Below, piece after piece: positions 51,626-63,418 of a DNA stretch of 64,000 nucleotides. The number at the start of each line of letters is the position of its first letter. The first letter of the stretch is position 1. This stretch comes from Pseudolabrys sp. FHR47 (GTDB lineage: Bacteria > Pseudomonadota > Alphaproteobacteria > Rhizobiales > Xanthobacteraceae): contig NZ_CP039740.1 of the NCBI RefSeq assembly GCF_005153485.1, forward strand, positions 926,001 through 990,000, written 5' to 3'. Below the pieces are notes generated by a model. It did no database searches and was not told the origin of the DNA. It worked only from the letters and a program-made list of their open reading frames with translations. Position numbers and translations under genes: made by a program.

Positions 51626-52753
51626 ATGTCCCTCGACTCGCCATCCCGCCGTTCCTCGTCGCGGCGCTACGTCGTGATGATTGTAATCGTCGCGCTGCTG
51701 GTCGGCGGGTGGTCGGCCTTCTGGTATGTGGCGGCTGGCAAGGCACGGGACATGCTCGACGGCTGGCGCGCGCGCGAGGCACAGTCCGGTCGCATCTTCG
51801 CTTGTGGCGAGGAAAACTTTGGCGGCTTCCCTTTCCGTTTCGAGTTCAGGTGCAGTGGCGCTACAGCCCAGATCAAGAGCAGTCGCATTCCCTTCGAGAT
51901 GAAGACCAAGGGCGTGACTTTGGTCTCTCAGGTCTATGATCCGACTTTGCTGATCGGCGAGTATCAGGGGCCGATCACGGTATCGGCGCCGGGCGGCCCG
52001 GCCGAGCTGTCGGTCAACTGGAAGCTGTTTCAGTCGAGCTTGCGCGGTACGCCGACGCGGCCGGAGCGGTTGTCGCTGGTGTTCGAACGGCCCGCCTTCG
52101 ACGTGATCGAAGAGGGTAACGCGCGGCCCGCATTGCGCGCTGAACATCTCGAGCTTCACGGCCGTCTCATCGAGGGTATGGTCACGCAGCGGCCGGTGGT
52201 CGAAGTGGCGTTGCGTACCCGCGGCGCCTTCGCACCGGGCGTGCGCGCTTTGTCGGCGCAGCCGATCGACGCCGTTGTCGATATGGTGCTGCGCGGCCTC
52301 AGCGATTTCGCGCCGAAGCCGTGGCCGGAGCGATTCCGCGAAATCGCGGCCAATGGCGGCAGGATCGAGATCAACGAAAGCCGCTTGGTCCAGGGTGAGA
52401 CGCTGGCGGTTGGCTCCGGTACGCTGACCGTCAGCGCGGCGGGCCGATTGCAGGGCGAGTTGCGGCTCACCGTTGCTGGCCTCGAACCATTCCTGAAATC
52501 TATCGACGCGCAGAAACTGGTGCAGTCGGCGCCGTCGATGGACAAGCTCGCCAGCGCGCTCGATCGCCTCTCGCCGGGTCTCGGCCAGGCGGCGAAACAG
52601 CAGGTCGGGGCTAATCTTTCGGCCGGCATCAACCTGCTCGGCCAGCAGACCACACTCGAGGGCCGTCCGGCGGTGGCGCTGCCGCTGCGCGTCGACGACG
52701 GCCGCCTCTATCTCGGGCCGATCCCGCTCGGCGAGACGCCGCCGCTGTTTTGA
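51626..52753 (+). CDS. DUF2125 periplasmic/membrane-anchored protein
   Basis: 375 aa with an N-terminal helix (YVVMIVIVALLVGGWSAFWYV) and the DUF2125 opening: GGWRAREAQSGRIFACGEEN-like wording (DGWRAREAQSGRIFACGEEN) and FGGFPFRFEFRCSGATAQ. The rest is beta-rich, resembling AsmA-like lipid-binding folds (LQGELRLTVAGLEPFLKS). Family function unknown; it is confined to alphaproteobacteria. It sits between chaC and a lysE gene. Confidence 0.85.
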   Translation: MSLDSPSRRSSSRRYVVMIVIVALLVGGWSAFWYVAAGKARDMLDGWRAREAQSGRIFACGEENFGGFPFRFEFRCSGATAQIKSSRIPFEMKTKGVTLVSQVYDPTLLIGEYQGPITVSAPGGPAELSVNWKLFQSSLRGTPTRPERLSLVFERPAFDVIEEGNARPALRAEHLELHGRLIEGMVTQRPVVEVALRTRGAFAPGVRALSAQPIDAVVDMVLRGLSDFAPKPWPERFREIAANGGRIEINESRLVQGETLAVGSGTLTVSAAGRLQGELRLTVAGLEPFLKSIDAQKLVQSAPSMDKLASALDRLSPGLGQAAKQQVGANLSAGINLLGQQTTLEGRPAVALPLRVDDGRLYLGPIPLGETPPLF

Positions 52754-52818
52754 TGTCGCCAGAAACCGGGTGGCGTCCCGACCGCATCGCGCGCTACCAT
52801 GCTGGCGGAGACACCGGC

Positions 52819-53430
52819 ATGACACTCGAATTCCTCATCACGTCCTTCATTGTCGTCGTTTCGCCGGGTACCGGCGTGCTCTATACGCTGGCCGTCGGCC
52901 TGACGCGCGGCTCGCGCGCCAGTATCGCCGCCGCGTTCGGCTGCACCCTCGGCATCCTGCCGCATATCGCGGCGGCGATCCTCGGCCTCGCGGCGCTGCT
53001 GCACACCAGCGCGCTCGCTTTCCAGATATTCAAATATGCCGGCTGCGTCTATCTGCTCTATATGGCGTGGAGCGCGCTGCGCGAACACGGTGCGCTCAGC
53101 GTCTCGAAGGAAGGCGACCGGCGTCCGCCGATCGGCATCGCCGTCAAGGGTTTCCTGATCAACATCCTCAATCCGAAGCTGTCGATCTTCTTCCTCGCCT
53201 TTCTTCCGCTGTTCGTTTCGGCGAGCGAACCGAACCCGGTCGCGCTGATGCTCGAACTCAGCGCCGTCTTCATGCTGATGACCTTCGCGGTCTTCGTCGT
53301 TTACGGCCTGTTCGCCGCCGCGATCCGCGATCGCGTCGTCACAAAGCCGCGCGTCATGGCCTGGATGCGGCGCACCTTCGCCGCGGCTTTCGTGCTGCTC
53401 GGCGCGCGGCTGGCGCTCGCGGAAAGGTGA
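52819..53430 (+). CDS. LysE/RhtB-family amino acid exporter
   Basis: 203 aa with about six helices. The N-terminal signature FLITSFIVVVSPGTGVLYTL contains the SPGP-like turn (here SPGTG), followed by GSRASIAAAFGCTLGILPH and the central KGFLINILNPKLSIFFLAFL. Exports amino acids or homoserine lactones. Starting at MTLEFL matches relatives; the frame is open 69 nt further upstream and overlaps the DUF2125 stop. Its stop abuts the tyrA stop. Confidence 0.88.
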   Translation: MTLEFLITSFIVVVSPGTGVLYTLAVGLTRGSRASIAAAFGCTLGILPHIAAAILGLAALLHTSALAFQIFKYAGCVYLLYMAWSALREHGALSVSKEGDRRPPIGIAVKGFLINILNPKLSIFFLAFLPLFVSASEPNPVALMLELSAVFMLMTFAVFVVYGLFAAAIRDRVVTKPRVMAWMRRTFAAAFVLLGARLALAER

Positions 53431-54399
53431 TTAATCGTCCGAAGCGTAAGGCTTCGGCAGCGGCTCGGGCGGCAGGTTCTGATGGCTGCGGCCGAAATCT
53501 GGCGCTGGTGAATCCTGGCCGATCTGCACGATGCCTTTACGGATGGCGCGCGTGCGCGTGAAGTGCTCGAACAAGGTATCGCCATCGCCGTTGCGGATTG
53601 CCTTGGTCAGCAGCGCGATGTCCTCATTGAAGCGGCCGAGCATCTCCAGCACCGCGTCCTTGTTGGTGATGAAGATATCGCGCCACATCGTCGGATCGGA
53701 CGCCGCGATGCGCGTGAAGTCGCGGAAGCCGCCGGCCGAGAATTTCAATACTTCAGAGCGCGTCACGGTCTCGAGCTCATCCGCGGTGCCGACGATCGTG
53801 TAGGCGATGAGATGCGGCAGGTGGCTCGTCACCGCGAGCACAAGGTCGTGGTGATCCGGCGCCATGGTCTCGACATTGGCGCCCAGCAGTTTCCAGAATG
53901 CGGCAAGCTTGTCGATCGCGGCCTGATCCTGGCCGGGCGGCGGCGTGAGAATGCACCAGCGGTTGACGAACAGCTCGGCGAAGCCGGCGTCGGGCCCGGA
54001 ATATTCGGTGCCGGCGACGGGATGCGCCGGCACGAAGTGCACGCCGCTCGGAATATGCGGGCCCATGTCGCGCACGATCGAGCCTTTGACCGAGCCAACG
54101 TCGGACACGGTCGCGTCCGGCGCCAGATGCGGCGCGATCTCTTTGGCCACCGTGCCGCAGACGCCGACCGGCGTACAGACGATAACCAGATCGGCGCCTT
54201 CGACCGCGGCCGCGGCGGTCTCGACCACCTGATCGGCGAGGCCGAGCTCGGCGACGCGCTTGCGCGTCGCCTCCGAGCGCGCCGTCGCGACGATCGAGCC
54301 GACCGCGCCTTGCGCCTTCGCGGCACGCGCGATCGACGAGCCGATCAGTCCGACGCCGATAAGCGCGAGGCGGTTGTAGAGCGGCGCCTGCTTGCTCAC
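53431..54399 (-). CDS. tyrA: Prephenate/arogenate dehydrogenase
   Basis: 322 aa. NAD-binding [18 protein letters not shown], then [32 protein letters not shown], the catalytic His in [18 protein letters not shown] and [16 protein letters not shown]. It converts prephenate (or arogenate) in tyrosine synthesis. It starts with GTG overlapping the hisC stop (GTGA). The operon on the minus strand reads chorismate mutase, hisC, tyrA. Confidence 0.94.
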   Translation of the reverse strand: MSKQAPLYNRLALIGVGLIGSSIARAAKAQGAVGSIVATARSEATRKRVAELGLADQVVETAAAAVEGADLVIVCTPVGVCGTVAKEIAPHLAPDATVSDVGSVKGSIVRDMGPHIPSGVHFVPAHPVAGTEYSGPDAGFAELFVNRWCILTPPPGQDQAAIDKLAAFWKLLGANVETMAPDHHDLVLAVTSHLPHLIAYTIVGTADELETVTRSEVLKFSAGGFRDFTRIAASDPTMWRDIFITNKDAVLEMLGRFNEDIALLTKAIRNGDGDTLFEHFTRTRAIRKGIVQIGQDSPAPDFGRSHQNLPPEPLPKPYASDD

Positions 54400-55517
54400 G
54401 CCGCTTTCCCCATGAACTCCTTGAGCGCGGCGACGACGAGCTTGTTGGCCTCCTCGGTGCCGATCGTCATGCGCAGGCAGTTCGGCAGGCCGTAGCCGGC
54501 GACGCGGCGCAGGATGATCCCGCGTTTGGTCAGGAACTCGTCGGCCTCCGGCGCGGTCTTGCCCTTGGTCTCGGGAAAGTGGATCAGCACGAAATTGCCG
54601 ACGCTCGGCGTCACCTTGAGGCCGAGCTTATCGATTTCATCGCTGACCCAGCCGAGCCACTGGTTGTTGTGCGCGATCGACTTCTCAAGATGCGCGGTGT
54701 CTTCAATGGCGGCGATGCCGGCCTTGATCGCGGCCGAATTGACGTTGAACGGGCTGCGTACGCGGTTGAGCACGTCGACGATACTCTCCGGGCCATAGAG
54801 CCAGCCGAGACGGATCGCGGCGAGGCCGTGAATCTTGGAGAAGGTGCGGCACATCACGACATTCTCCGACGTCGCCACCAGCTCGATGCCGGCCTCGTAG
54901 TCGTTGCGCTGCACATATTCGGCATAGGCGGCGTCGAGCACGAGGATGACGTTCGGCGGCAGCGCCTTGTGCAGGCGCTTGACCTCGTCGAACGGCACAT
55001 AGGTGCCGGTCGGGTTGTTCGGGTTGGCAAGGAAGACCAGCTTCGTGCGCGGCGTCACCGCCGCGATCATGGCGTCGATGTCGGCGACGTAATTCTTCTC
55101 CGGTACCGCGATCGGCTTGGCGCCGCGGCTCAGCGAGTAGATCGGATACATCAAGAAGCCGTGTTGCGAGTATACGACTTCGTCGCCGTCGCTCAGATAA
55201 GCCTGCGCCAGCATGTTGAGCAGGTCATCGGAGCCGGCGCCGCAGACGATGCGCGCCGGGTCGAGCCCGTAGACGCGGCCGATGGCATTGCGCAGTTCGA
55301 TGACGGCGCCGTCCGGATAGTCCTCGAGCTTGGCGCCTGCGGCCTGATAGGCGGCAACCGCCTTCGGCGAGGGGCCGAGCGGGCTCTCGTTCGACGACAG
55401 CTTGTAGATCTTGTCGACACCGGGCGCGCTGCTCTTGCCGGGGACGTAGGGTGCGATGTCGAGCACGCCGGGACGCGGAACGGGACGCGAAGGGGAATTG
55501 GTGGCAGTCATGTTCAA
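54396..55517 (-). CDS. hisC: Histidinol-phosphate / aromatic aminotransferase
   Basis: 373 aa, PLP aminotransferase class I/II. Motifs: [45 protein letters not shown] and the PLP Lys in [17 protein letters not shown]. Placed between chorismate mutase and tyrA, so it probably serves phenylalanine and tyrosine synthesis as well as or instead of histidine; HisC-type enzymes accept aromatic keto acids. Confidence 0.93.
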   Translation of the reverse strand: MNMTATNSPSRPVPRPGVLDIAPYVPGKSSAPGVDKIYKLSSNESPLGPSPKAVAAYQAAGAKLEDYPDGAVIELRNAIGRVYGLDPARIVCGAGSDDLLNMLAQAYLSDGDEVVYSQHGFLMYPIYSLSRGAKPIAVPEKNYVADIDAMIAAVTPRTKLVFLANPNNPTGTYVPFDEVKRLHKALPPNVILVLDAAYAEYVQRNDYEAGIELVATSENVVMCRTFSKIHGLAAIRLGWLYGPESIVDVLNRVRSPFNVNSAAIKAGIAAIEDTAHLEKSIAHNNQWLGWVSDEIDKLGLKVTPSVGNFVLIHFPETKGKTAPEADEFLTKRGIILRRVAGYGLPNCLRMTIGTEEANKLVVAALKEFMGKAA

Positions 55518-55559
55518 GCCATTGCTGAAAGTGGGCCGGAGGGGTCGAGCCGGGGTGGC

Positions 55560-56414
55560 TCAGGCCTTGTCGGCGGCAACCGTATAGCGGGTTGCGTGGC
55601 TGCCGACGAGGGCCATCGAGCGGACGGTGGCGCCGGCTTTGCCGAGGTGCTGGGCGATGTCGTGGATGCTCTGGTTACTCGGCAGGGTGACCAGCAGCGC
55701 CGCGCCGTCGAAGGCGCGGTCCGGCACCGCCAGGAATTCGGCCAAGGTGGTCAGGGTCTGCGCGGCTTTGGCGCTCCAGCCCGAGACGCGGACGCTCCAC
55801 ACCTCGACCTCGGTGGCGCGGGCATCGTCGGCGACGCGGGAGATCACGAACACCGGCAGCGCCGCCGGGTGGTCGTGACGCTCGACGAAGGGCAGGCGGG
55901 CGATGATCTTCGGCGCGGCATCGAATTCGAGCGCGTTCCACCACGCGCCGGCGCTGACCGAGGAGATCACCGGCACGAGGCCGAGATCGCCGCGCGATTC
56001 CGACACCGCGGCGACGACACCAGCCGCGCCCATATGCGGCACCAGCGGCACCGTGAAGCCGAAATGGAAGCGAGCTGAATCGCGCATCTGCGCGTCGCCG
56101 GCCGAGAAGTCGGCATGGGCGGAGAAATTCTGCTGAACATAGGTGAACGTGGCGATGATGACACGCCAGATACTCTCGACGGTATCGAGCGGCAGGATGC
56201 CTTTGTGGCGCTCGGCGAGACGCCGCATCATCTGCGCTTCGCGCATGGGACGAAACGCCGAGCCGGTCTCCTGGCTCTTCTTGACCTCGATCAGACGATC
56301 GATGATGTCGCCGCGCTCCATGAGGAGCTGGTGCATGGCCTCGTCAATGCGGTCGATCTCCTGGCGGAGCGCGGCGAGGTCGATGGGTTTGGGCGGCGTG
56401 CTCATGGTGGGCAT
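55560..56414 (-). CDS. AroQ chorismate mutase with extra C-terminal domain
   Basis: 284 aa. The first 95 residues are a helical AroQ mutase: LAALRQEIDRIDEAMHQLLM, ERGDIIDRLIEVKKSQETGS, FRPMREAQMMRRLAE, all active-site basic residues visible. The other 190 residues resemble a degraded prephenate dehydratase layout: a middle alpha-beta part (VPHMGAAGVVAAVSESRGDL, LPVFVISRVADD) and an ACT-like end (AALLVTLPSNQSIHDIAQ), but the TRF motif of active dehydratases is not seen. The start may be the second ATG at 56405. First gene of the hisC-tyrA operon. Confidence 0.85.
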   Translation of the reverse strand: MPTMSTPPKPIDLAALRQEIDRIDEAMHQLLMERGDIIDRLIEVKKSQETGSAFRPMREAQMMRRLAERHKGILPLDTVESIWRVIIATFTYVQQNFSAHADFSAGDAQMRDSARFHFGFTVPLVPHMGAAGVVAAVSESRGDLGLVPVISSVSAGAWWNALEFDAAPKIIARLPFVERHDHPAALPVFVISRVADDARATEVEVWSVRVSGWSAKAAQTLTTLAEFLAVPDRAFDGAALLVTLPSNQSIHDIAQHLGKAGATVRSMALVGSHATRYTVAADKA

Positions 56415-56544
56415 TGATAGGAAAGACGGGCCTTAAAGGCAAAGAAAACCTAACCTTGTTGGGATGAAGGCGGCGGCCCACCGGGTTCTGCGGCCTCGGC
56501 CCCGGCTTGACGCGGCCGAGGGTGAGGAATAAGTACGGGCCATT

Positions 56545-56600
56545 CCGTGGTCATTTGAGCCGGCCGGCTTGCAGCCACGTTAAACAACTCGCTAAACAGG
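56545..56600 (+). promoter_or_regulatory. SAM-II riboswitch (metX leader)
   Basis: CCGTGG-TCATTTGAGCCGGC-CGGCTTGCAG-CCACG followed by AAACAACTCGCTAAACAGG matches the SAM-II consensus and differs from the metZ copy (11033-11090) at only a few positions. P1 pairs 56546-56550 with 56575-56579. The loop bases TCATTTGAG and CTTGCAG are those known to contact SAM in this class. Confidence 0.96.
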
Positions 56601-56651
56601 CCGGGGAACATCAAGGGTCCCGGCCGAACCTTCGTTCAGGCCGGTTTTTTT
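56599..56651 (+). terminator. Terminator with overlapping alternative hairpin in the metX leader
   Basis: The terminator stem is CCGGCC-GAAC (56620-56629) paired with GTTC-A-GGCCGG (56634-56644, one bulged A), followed by seven T (56645-56651). An alternative hairpin pairs GGCCGGG (56599-56605) with CCCGGCC (56619-56625) and uses up the 5' arm of the terminator, so the two are mutually exclusive. The upper strand of the alternative hairpin touches the 3' end of the SAM-II aptamer, giving a plausible switch. Confidence 0.75.
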
Positions 56652-56700
56652 ATGGCCTGATGTGTCCGGGAGGCCTTCCCCACGGGAGGCCGTGTTCGTG

Positions 56701-57906
56701 ATGAACGTTAAACCGACCAAGAGCGAACTGGTGCGCGACCAGATTGTCCGCGACGCTGACAATCCGCGTGCTTCCAACGTCGCCCGCTTCGGCGCCGACA
56801 GACCGCTCAAGCTCGATGCCGGCGTCGAGCTATCGCCGTTCCAGATTGCTTACACCACGTACGGGACGCTGAACGCGGAACGCAGCAATGCGGTGCTGAT
56901 CTGCCATGCGCTGACCGGCGATCAGCACGTCAACAACGTCCATCCGGTGACCGGCAAGAATGGCTGGTGGGAGACCCTGATCGGCCCCGGCAAACCGATC
57001 GACACCGAACGCTACTTCATCATATGCACGAACGTGCTCGGCGGCTGCATGGGCACCACCGGGCCGGCCTCGACCAATCCGGCGACCGGCAAGCCCTGGG
57101 GGCTCGATTTTCCCGTCATCACCATCCGCGACATGGTGCGCGCGCAAGCGATGCTGCTCGACCGTCTCGGTATCGAAACCTTGTTCGCCGTGATCGGCGG
57201 CTCGATGGGCGGCATGCAGGTGCTGCAATGGGCAGCGAGCTACCCCGAGCGCGTGTTCGCCGCGTTGCCGATTGCCACTGCGACGCGGCATTCGGCGCAG
57301 AACATCGCGTTCCACGAAGTCGGCCGTCAGGCCATCATGGCCGACCCGGAGTGGAAGAGCGGACGCTACCATCTTGAGGGCACCAATCCGCGCCGCGGCC
57401 TCGCGGTCGCGCGCATGGGCGCACACATCACTTACCTGTCGGACGCGGCGCTGCACCGCAAGTTCGGCCGTAACTTTCAGGACCGTGAGAAGGCGACGTT
57501 CTCGTTCGATGCCGATTTCCAGGTCGAAAGCTATCTGCGCCACCAGGGCATCTCATTTGTCGAGCGCTTCGACGCTAACTCCTATCTCTATCTCACGCGG
57601 GCGATGGATTATTTTGATCTCGCCGCGGACGCCGGTGGTGTGCTTGCCAATGCCTTCAAGGATACGCCGACGCGCTTTTGCGTGATCTCTTTCACCAGCG
57701 ATTGGCTGTTCCCGACGCCGGAGTCGCGCGCCATCGTCCATGCACTCAACGCCGCCAAGGCGCGTGTCTCCTTCGCCGAGATTGTCACCGACAAGGGCCA
57801 CGACGCCTTCCTGCTCGACGAGCCCGAAATGTTCGCCATCGTGCGTGGCTTCCTCGATGGCGCCGGAAAAGCGCGCGGATTGCCGTGGCTTTCGGCGAAG
57901 AAGTAA
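56701..57906 (+). CDS. metX: Homoserine O-acyltransferase MetX
   Basis: 401 aa alpha/beta hydrolase. Nucleophile elbow [17 protein letters not shown], oxyanion region [25 protein letters not shown] wording ([19 protein letters not shown]), catalytic Asp in [11 protein letters not shown] and His in [11 protein letters not shown]. It activates homoserine with acetyl- or succinyl-CoA; MetZ downstream in the pathway suggests O-succinylhomoserine, so the acyl donor should not be assumed to be acetyl-CoA. ATG at 56701 follows GGGAGG; a GTG 39 nt earlier is less likely. Controlled by the SAM-II riboswitch and terminator before it. Confidence 0.94.
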   Translation: MNVKPTKSELVRDQIVRDADNPRASNVARFGADRPLKLDAGVELSPFQIAYTTYGTLNAERSNAVLICHALTGDQHVNNVHPVTGKNGWWETLIGPGKPIDTERYFIICTNVLGGCMGTTGPASTNPATGKPWGLDFPVITIRDMVRAQAMLLDRLGIETLFAVIGGSMGGMQVLQWAASYPERVFAALPIATATRHSAQNIAFHEVGRQAIMADPEWKSGRYHLEGTNPRRGLAVARMGAHITYLSDAALHRKFGRNFQDREKATFSFDADFQVESYLRHQGISFVERFDANSYLYLTRAMDYFDLAADAGGVLANAFKDTPTRFCVISFTSDWLFPTPESRAIVHALNAAKARVSFAEIVTDKGHDAFLLDEPEMFAIVRGFLDGAGKARGLPWLSAKK

Positions 57907-57922
57907 TCTCGCAAGATCGGCA

Positions 57923-58576
57923 ATGGCCATGAGCGACAGAAAACTCAACCCGCAGGTTCGTAACGGCAGTGGCGCGCGCGTCGACCTCATGCTGGTCAGC
58001 GATATGGTCGAGCGCGGCGCCAAAGTGCTCGACGTCGGTTGCGGCGACGGCGAGCTGCTGCAGATTCTCGCGGACACCCGCAACGTCGACGGCCGCGGCA
58101 TCGAATTGTCGCGCGAGGGTGTCAACGAGTGCGTGGCCAAGGGACTCGCCGTGATCCAGGGCGACGCCGACACCGATCTTGCCGATTATCCCGACGACGC
58201 CTTCGATTACGTCATCCTGTCGCAGACGCTGCAGGCGACGCGCCAGCCGCGCGTCGTTCTTGAGCACATGCTCCGGATCGGCCGGCACGCCATCGTCTCG
58301 TTCCCGAATTTTGGCCACTGGACGGTGCGCATGCAGTTGCTGTTTCAGGGGCACATGCCGCAGACCGACATCCTGCCTTACAGCTGGTACGACACGCCGA
58401 ACATTCACCACTGCACGATCAAGGACTTCGTCCAGCTCTGCCAGACCGTCGGCATTTCAATCGACAAGGCGGTGGCGCTCAATGCCTGGGGTTCGCCGCT
58501 GCGCCTCAATGCGCCATGGTGGTTCTGGAACATGTTCGGCGAGCAGGGCGTGTTTTTGCTGAGCCGGAAGGGTTGA
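57923..58576 (+). CDS. metW: Methionine biosynthesis protein MetW
   Basis: 217 aa methyltransferase-like protein. SAM-fold motif I is KVLDVGCGDGELLQILAD, followed by IELSREGVNECVAKGLAVIQ, FDYVILSQTLQATRQPRVVL, the MetW hallmark SFPNFGHWTVRMQLL and YDTPNIHHCTIKDF. MetW works with MetX in homoserine acylation in many proteobacteria. It lies 16 nt after metX and shares its riboswitch. Confidence 0.94.
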   Translation: MAMSDRKLNPQVRNGSGARVDLMLVSDMVERGAKVLDVGCGDGELLQILADTRNVDGRGIELSREGVNECVAKGLAVIQGDADTDLADYPDDAFDYVILSQTLQATRQPRVVLEHMLRIGRHAIVSFPNFGHWTVRMQLLFQGHMPQTDILPYSWYDTPNIHHCTIKDFVQLCQTVGISIDKAVALNAWGSPLRLNAPWWFWNMFGEQGVFLLSRKG

Positions 58577-58589
58577 GCGATGCGTTGTC

Positions 58590-58665
58590 ATCGTCCGCGA
58601 AGGCGGACGATCCAGCGCTTTCTCAGGGAACAAAAAGTGCTGGGTCCTCCGCCTTCGCGGAGGAC
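58590..58665. repeat. REP-like double-hairpin intergenic repeat, copy 3
   Basis: Two palindromes matching copy 1: ATCGTCCGC with its complement (58590-58598/58603-58611; the stem differs from copy 1 by a compensated C-to-T change) and GTCCTCCGC with its complement (58644-58652/58657-58665, identical stem). Located after metW. The rest of the 260-bp gap to the next gene shows only short near-repeats of a TTCACCAT-like word (about 58700-58735). Confidence 0.75.
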
Positions 58666-58836
58666 GACGTGGTGAACACGCATGGTTAAATCGCTCGTGT
58701 TCACCATTTCACTTCACCATGTCACTTCACCGTTAATTCAATCCGATCATTTGTTGAAAATTGTCCGTGCTATCCCCGATGCACGGCGGCGCGCGTCACG
58801 GCGCGCGAGGAACGTTTTGGAATCGGGGACACTTCC

Positions 58837-59820
58837 ATGCGTAAAATGCGGATGATGGTCGCTTCTGGCGGCATCGCATTGGTCGCCTTCTGCGAACCGG
58901 CTTTCAGCCAGCCGATGCCACAGGCCAAACCGAAGGTTGCTCAGCAGACTGCCTCGACGAAGAATAAAGCGCTGGCCCATCGCGCGCAGCGCGAGGCCAA
59001 CGCCAATCGCCTGCGCAGCACTGCGATCTCGGCGCCGCCGAAGGCGCCGCTCACCGGCTGGCCGGCGCTGGTCCTCGAAGCGCGCAAGTACATGGGGACA
59101 AATCCGACCGCGCGCGATCGGCTGTGGTGCGCGACTTTCATGAACATGGTTCTCGCCAAAGTCGGCTATTCCGGCACCAATTCGGACGCCGCGCGCTCCT
59201 TCGCGCAGTACGGCCGCCGCATCCACGAGCCGCGCATCGGCGCCATCGCCGTGCTCACGCGCGGCAAGAATGGCGGCCATGTTGGTGTCGTCTCCGGCAT
59301 CGACCCGAGCGGCAATCCGATCGTCATTTCCGGCAACCACGGCCGCAAGGTCGGTGAGGCGATCTATCCGCGCTCGCGCGTCATCGCCTATGTGATGCCG
59401 ACCGACCAGCGTGCCCCGACGCAATTCGCCGACCGCGGCGCGCCGCAGAAAGGCACCGACAACGAGCTCGACTCGCCGATCGCCGAACTGCTTGCGGTCA
59501 TCGAATCCGAATACAACGCTAAGGGCCGCCCGCGTGGGACCGGGCCGGAGCCGCGCCCGGTGTCGCCATCGCAGGCCCGCCGGGATGTGCAACTCGATCC
59601 GGCCTTGGCCGAGTTCCTCGGGCTGAAAGAGCGCGCGCCGGCGGCTAGGCAACCGCCGGTCATGCCGCAGGAGGCGGCGCGGCCGCAGGCACAGCCGCCG
59701 CAGGTTTCGCGTATGCCGGTAATGCAGCCTCACGCCGCGCCGATTCAGCGGCGCGAACTGCGTGTCGAGCAGCGTGCGCCGGGGCTCGTTGCCTCGAATG
59801 GTCTGACGATAGCGCGCTAG
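58837..59820 (+). CDS. Secreted CHAP/NlpC-P60-like amidase (TIGR02594 type)
   Basis: 327 aa with a signal peptide (ending FCEPAFSQ). The catalytic region is TGWPALVLEARKYMGTNPTA, Cys in RLWCATFMNMVLAKVGY, His in NGGHVGVVSGID and a third polar residue in VISGNHGRKVGEAIYP. A long Pro/Gln/Arg-rich tail follows (about 230-327). TIGR02594 proteins are presumed peptidoglycan amidases/endopeptidases. Replacement of the usual DCxxF by DRLWCATF is normal for this subgroup. Confidence 0.8.
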   Translation: MRKMRMMVASGGIALVAFCEPAFSQPMPQAKPKVAQQTASTKNKALAHRAQREANANRLRSTAISAPPKAPLTGWPALVLEARKYMGTNPTARDRLWCATFMNMVLAKVGYSGTNSDAARSFAQYGRRIHEPRIGAIAVLTRGKNGGHVGVVSGIDPSGNPIVISGNHGRKVGEAIYPRSRVIAYVMPTDQRAPTQFADRGAPQKGTDNELDSPIAELLAVIESEYNAKGRPRGTGPEPRPVSPSQARRDVQLDPALAEFLGLKERAPAARQPPVMPQEAARPQAQPPQVSRMPVMQPHAAPIQRRELRVEQRAPGLVASNGLTIAR

Positions 59821-59827
59821 ACCTTGT

Positions 59828-59870
59828 CGTCATTCCGGGACACGTCCTGCGGACGTGTCCCGGAATGACG
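59828..59870. terminator. Perfect 20-bp inverted repeat, likely bidirectional terminator
   Basis: Twenty bases at 59828-59847 are exactly complementary to 59851-59870 with a three-base TGC loop. It lies between the convergent amidase-like and MOSC genes, 8 nt after one stop and 3 nt before the other. There is no T-run, so it may also be a REP-type palindrome (it includes the TCATTCCGGG word seen near 549). Confidence 0.7.
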
Positions 59871-59872
59871 AG

Positions 59873-60664
59873 CTACAGCAGCGCGTTGACCTTCAGCGTA
59901 TCGCCGTCCGCAATGTCCCCGCCTTCGATGACCTCGGCATAGATGCCGCAGTCCATGTGATTGAAGGTCTGCATCAGCGACTTCGGAATATTGAGATCGC
60001 GCGCCGCGGTGACCGGATCGACATTGGTCGCGGCGCAGCGGACGATGCGTTTGACCACCTTTAGCCGCACTTTGTCGCCGACCTCGATTTCCTGATCGAG
60101 CAGGTCGAACTCGCGCCACGCCGGCCAGCCGGTGACATAAAGATTGCCACGAAAGCGCAGTGGATCGACCGGCTGCCCGATCGCACTCTCGACCGCCGCG
60201 ACCGAGGCGAGGTTGATGATCGACACGACTTTCTTCGCCACATCGGAGAAGCTGTGCAGTCCGCCCGGCGATGCCTCACCGGACAAAACCTTGGGCGGAC
60301 CGTTGAGCTCCGCCGGCATGAACTTGCGGAAGAAGGCCTCGACCGCCAGCCGGCCTTCTTTAGTCCGGAGATCGGCACGGACGGCCTCGCGGTCCTCGTG
60401 GACGATCACGAGCGTATGGCTGGCCTCGTCGTAGTCGGTCTTGAGGCCGGCCAGCCGCTCGTTGCGCATCAGCATCAGGAAGCGGGTCTTGGGGAAATAG
60501 GCGGGCGCCGCCGGGTCAAAGCCGGTCGGGCCATTCTCGATGGCGTAGAGCCGGTCGGCCGGCAGGGTCAGCCCGGCCGTGAGGGTCACCCGGGGTAGTT
60601 TCTGGGGCGAAAGGCCCTTAACCGGGTAGCGGTAGATTGCGTCGATAATGGCCTGGTCTGTCAT
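59873..60664 (-). CDS. MOSC-domain protein (mARC-like)
   Basis: 263 aa. The N-terminal MOSC beta-barrel (IYRYPVKGLSPQKLPRVTLT, ADRLYAIENG) precedes a MOSC domain with RFRGNLYVTGWPAWREFDLL and the conserved molybdenum-ligand Cys in IVRCAATNVDP. Such proteins bind the sulfurated molybdenum cofactor and reduce N-hydroxylated compounds (mARC, YcbX). No ferredoxin domain is fused, unlike YcbX. Confidence 0.88.
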   Translation of the reverse strand: MTDQAIIDAIYRYPVKGLSPQKLPRVTLTAGLTLPADRLYAIENGPTGFDPAAPAYFPKTRFLMLMRNERLAGLKTDYDEASHTLVIVHEDREAVRADLRTKEGRLAVEAFFRKFMPAELNGPPKVLSGEASPGGLHSFSDVAKKVVSIINLASVAAVESAIGQPVDPLRFRGNLYVTGWPAWREFDLLDQEIEVGDKVRLKVVKRIVRCAATNVDPVTAARDLNIPKSLMQTFNHMDCGIYAEVIEGGDIADGDTLKVNALL

Positions 60665-60717
60665 GGAAACCGCTAAGCTCAGGGGGTTAATCCTGACCTA
60701 TATCAAGCAGGGCGGCC

Positions 60718-60745
60718 CTTCAAACCGGCAAAGTGGTTCCCACAT
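60718..60745 (+). promoter_or_regulatory. Candidate sigma-32 heat-shock promoter of clpB
   Basis: CTTCAAA (60718-60724) and CCCACAT (60739-60745), 14 bp apart, resemble the heat-shock consensus CTTGAAA / CCCCATNT with one mismatch each. They lie 71 bp upstream of the clpB ATG, in a gap with no gene. clpB is a known RpoH target. Confidence 0.55.
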
Positions 60746-60816
60746 AAGGATCAACAGGTCGCCTCCAAAAGGGGCCTGAATTCAACGGTGCCTTTATGGG
60801 CCGAGGGAGTTAGACG

Positions 60817-63411
<2,595 letters not shown>

Positions 63412-63418
63412 AGTTTTT

